This document shows, one piece after another, positions 6,299 through 7,572 of a stretch of 7,572 nucleotides of DNA. Under the pieces are notes generated by a model. The model made no database searches. It was not told the DNA's origin and saw only the letters and a program-made list of their open reading frames with translations. This stretch comes from Bacillota bacterium (GTDB taxonomy: Bacteria > Bacillota > Clostridia > Christensenellales > Aristaeellaceae), in NCBI GenBank assembly GCA_023392395.1, contig JAEVZE010000068.1:1-7572 (forward strand). Direction: 5' to 3'. The first letter of the stretch is position 1, and each line of letters begins with the position of its first letter. The translations under genes and the position numbers were made by a program.

Positions 6299-6363
6299 GG
6301 ATAAAACAACTCGCCAGTGCTGCCCCGCCCCGGCTCGCGGGCCGCGAAAGGATGGGAACCCTC

Positions 6364-7572
6364 ATGCCCCACTGGATCTGGTACCCCGGCGACTTTGAAA
6401 TCCGACACGCGCTCAAGCTCAACTGCCGGCGGGAGCAGCGGGACTACCAGTGGCCCGCCTACTGGCGCATGGACGACTGCTGGAAGAACGTCAGGTTCCG
6501 AAGGACCGCCGAACTGAGCGCGCCCGGCCGCGTGCGGGCGCTGGCCCGGGGCGTAGGCCACCTGGCGGTGGACGGGAAGCGGCACCCCTTCGGCGTCTGG
6601 ATCCCGCTGAGCCCTGGCGCGCATACGGTGGAAGTGATCTGCGCCCGGCCGGAGGGCCTGCCCTGCGCCTACGTTGAAGGCGCGCCCTTTGACAGCGGCG
6701 AGGGCTGGTTGGCCGACCACTTGGTGAACCAGTGGACGCCCGCCGGGTTCAGCGGCATGTACGCTTCCGAGGAAGATGACCCCGAGGAGTTCAAATTCCA
6801 ATACGAGCGCATCGCCCCCGTTTCCCGAAGAAACATTGGCGGCGGCACGCTGTGGGATTTCGGCCGGGAGACCTTCGCCAAGCTGATCTTTGAGGACATT
6901 CGGCCCGGCGAGGCCATACAGGTATACTACGGAGAATCCGAGCGGGAGGCGCTGGACACCGAGTTTTGCTACCTGACCGGATGCGTGCCGGAGGGCGTCA
7001 CCCAATGCGCACTGCCCGCGCGGGCGTTCCGGTACGTGTTCGTCCCGGACGCAGAACGCGCCTATGCGCTGTCCGCCGACTATGAATACCTGCCGCTGCC
7101 CTTCCGCGGCGCATTCCGCTGTTCGGACGAGAAACTCAACCGTATCTGGGACGCCGCGGCCTACACCTTCCATCTGAACAGCCGGGAGTTCTTCCTGGAC
7201 GGCATCAAGCGGGACCGCTGGATCTGGTCGGGCGACGCCTACCAGAGCTACCTGGTCAGCTATTATCTTTTTGGAGACCAAGAGATCGTCAAGCGCACGA
7301 TGATCGCGCTCAGAGGCCGCGATCCGGTGGAGCAGCACCTGAACACCATTCTGGACTATTCTCTGTTCTGGATCATTGGGGTGGGCGACTACCACTTTTT
7401 CACAGGCGACCTGGAGTTCGTGCGGTTCATATGGCCCAGGCTAAAGACGCTGCTCCGGTACTGCCTGGATCAATTGGACCGGGACGGCTTCCTCACTGGG
7501 CGGCCCGGAGACTGGGTGTTCATCGACTGGGCGGACATCGACAAGACCGGCGCGGTGTGCGCCGAGCAGATG
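6364..7572 (+). CDS. GH78-family (alpha-L-rhamnosidase-like) glycoside hydrolase, C-terminal part missing
   Basis: The first 403 codons of an inverting glycosidase resembling bacterial alpha-L-rhamnosidases, open to the right edge. Residues about 1-245 form beta-sandwich domains, starting with WIWYPGDFE, a typical N-terminus of one GH78 subgroup. The (alpha/alpha)6 catalytic domain begins near 248 (FRGAFRCSDEKLNRIWDAA). The active-site motif LDGIKRDRWIWSGDAYQS holds Asp279, Asp284 and Asp291, spaced as D567, E572 and D579 of Bacillus RhaB (from memory), so Asp replaces the general-acid Glu. GDWVFIDWAD near 382-391 fits the barrel. The catalytic base, expected later, is outside the window. There is no signal peptide, so it is cytoplasmic. 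The ATG at 6364 is chosen because it places WIWYPGD directly after the start; an in-frame ATG at 6352 is possible, and the nearest purine-rich site (GAAAGG, 6346-6351) suits neither perfectly. The actual substrate may not be rhamnose. Confidence 0.9.
   Translation, partial: MPHWIWYPGDFEIRHALKLNCRREQRDYQWPAYWRMDDCWKNVRFRRTAELSAPGRVRALARGVGHLAVDGKRHPFGVWIPLSPGAHTVEVICARPEGLPCAYVEGAPFDSGEGWLADHLVNQWTPAGFSGMYASEEDDPEEFKFQYERIAPVSRRNIGGGTLWDFGRETFAKLIFEDIRPGEAIQVYYGESEREALDTEFCYLTGCVPEGVTQCALPARAFRYVFVPDAERAYALSADYEYLPLPFRGAFRCSDEKLNRIWDAAAYTFHLNSREFFLDGIKRDRWIWSGDAYQSYLVSYYLFGDQEIVKRTMIALRGRDPVEQHLNTILDYSLFWIIGVGDYHFFTGDLEFVRFIWPRLKTLLRYCLDQLDRDGFLTGRPGDWVFIDWADIDKTGAVCAEQM

Noticed and set aside
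6101..6300. c-di-AMP (ydaO-type) riboswitch ahead of kimA
   Set aside because: I saw none of the expected conserved elements, and the predicted leader is only about 69 nt.
6295..7395. Minus-strand open reading frame of 366 codons opposite the GH78 gene
   Set aside because: It is the antisense shadow of a clear GH78 coding sequence with its own promoter, and matches no family I recognise.

Overview
The window is GC-rich (roughly 60% by eye, not computed). It reads as the chromosome of a GC-rich Clostridia-like Firmicute, possibly an uncultured gut lineage. The grounds are strong AAGGAGG-type ribosome binding sites, sigma-A-like promoters, a KimA-type potassium importer (a family best known from Firmicutes), and cytoplasmic GH31 and GH78 glycosidases next to an ABC sugar-binding protein. 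The lineage is inferred from style and gene content, not from a marker gene. No mobile element, CRISPR array, tRNA or rRNA was seen.

Layout, left to right. Positions 1-750 (minus strand) hold the first 250 codons of a secreted sugar ABC-transporter solute-binding protein, which runs off the left edge. The 269-bp gap at 751-1019 holds its promoter, two candidate operator-like inverted repeats, and an intrinsic terminator for the gene to the right. Positions 1020-3014 (minus) hold a GH31 glycosidase with its own promoter and terminator, so it looks monocistronic. Positions 3199-4098 (minus) hold an EamA/DMT-family permease, and 4202-6100 (minus) a KimA-like K+ importer. These last two are close and probably cotranscribed, with two RNA hairpins between them. 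The region at 6101-6363 carries divergent promoters. From 6364 to the right edge (plus strand) runs the first 403 codons of a GH78-like alpha-L-rhamnosidase-family protein.

How the genes fit together. The solute-binding protein would capture an oligosaccharide outside the cell. Permease genes are expected beyond the left edge but are not visible. GH31 and GH78 have no signal peptides, so they would act on imported sugars in the cytoplasm. Each of the three sugar genes has its own recognisable promoter, so they look like separately controlled units rather than one operon. KimA and the EamA permease look like unrelated housekeeping or stress functions lying between the sugar genes.

This is mostly an ordinary carbohydrate-use region, and I found no clearly novel system. 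The points most worth a second look are an Asp in place of the usual general-acid Glu in the GH78 protein, the absence of a c-di-AMP riboswitch ahead of kimA, a hairpin that would hide the EamA ribosome binding site, and palindromes placed on the sugar-gene promoters.
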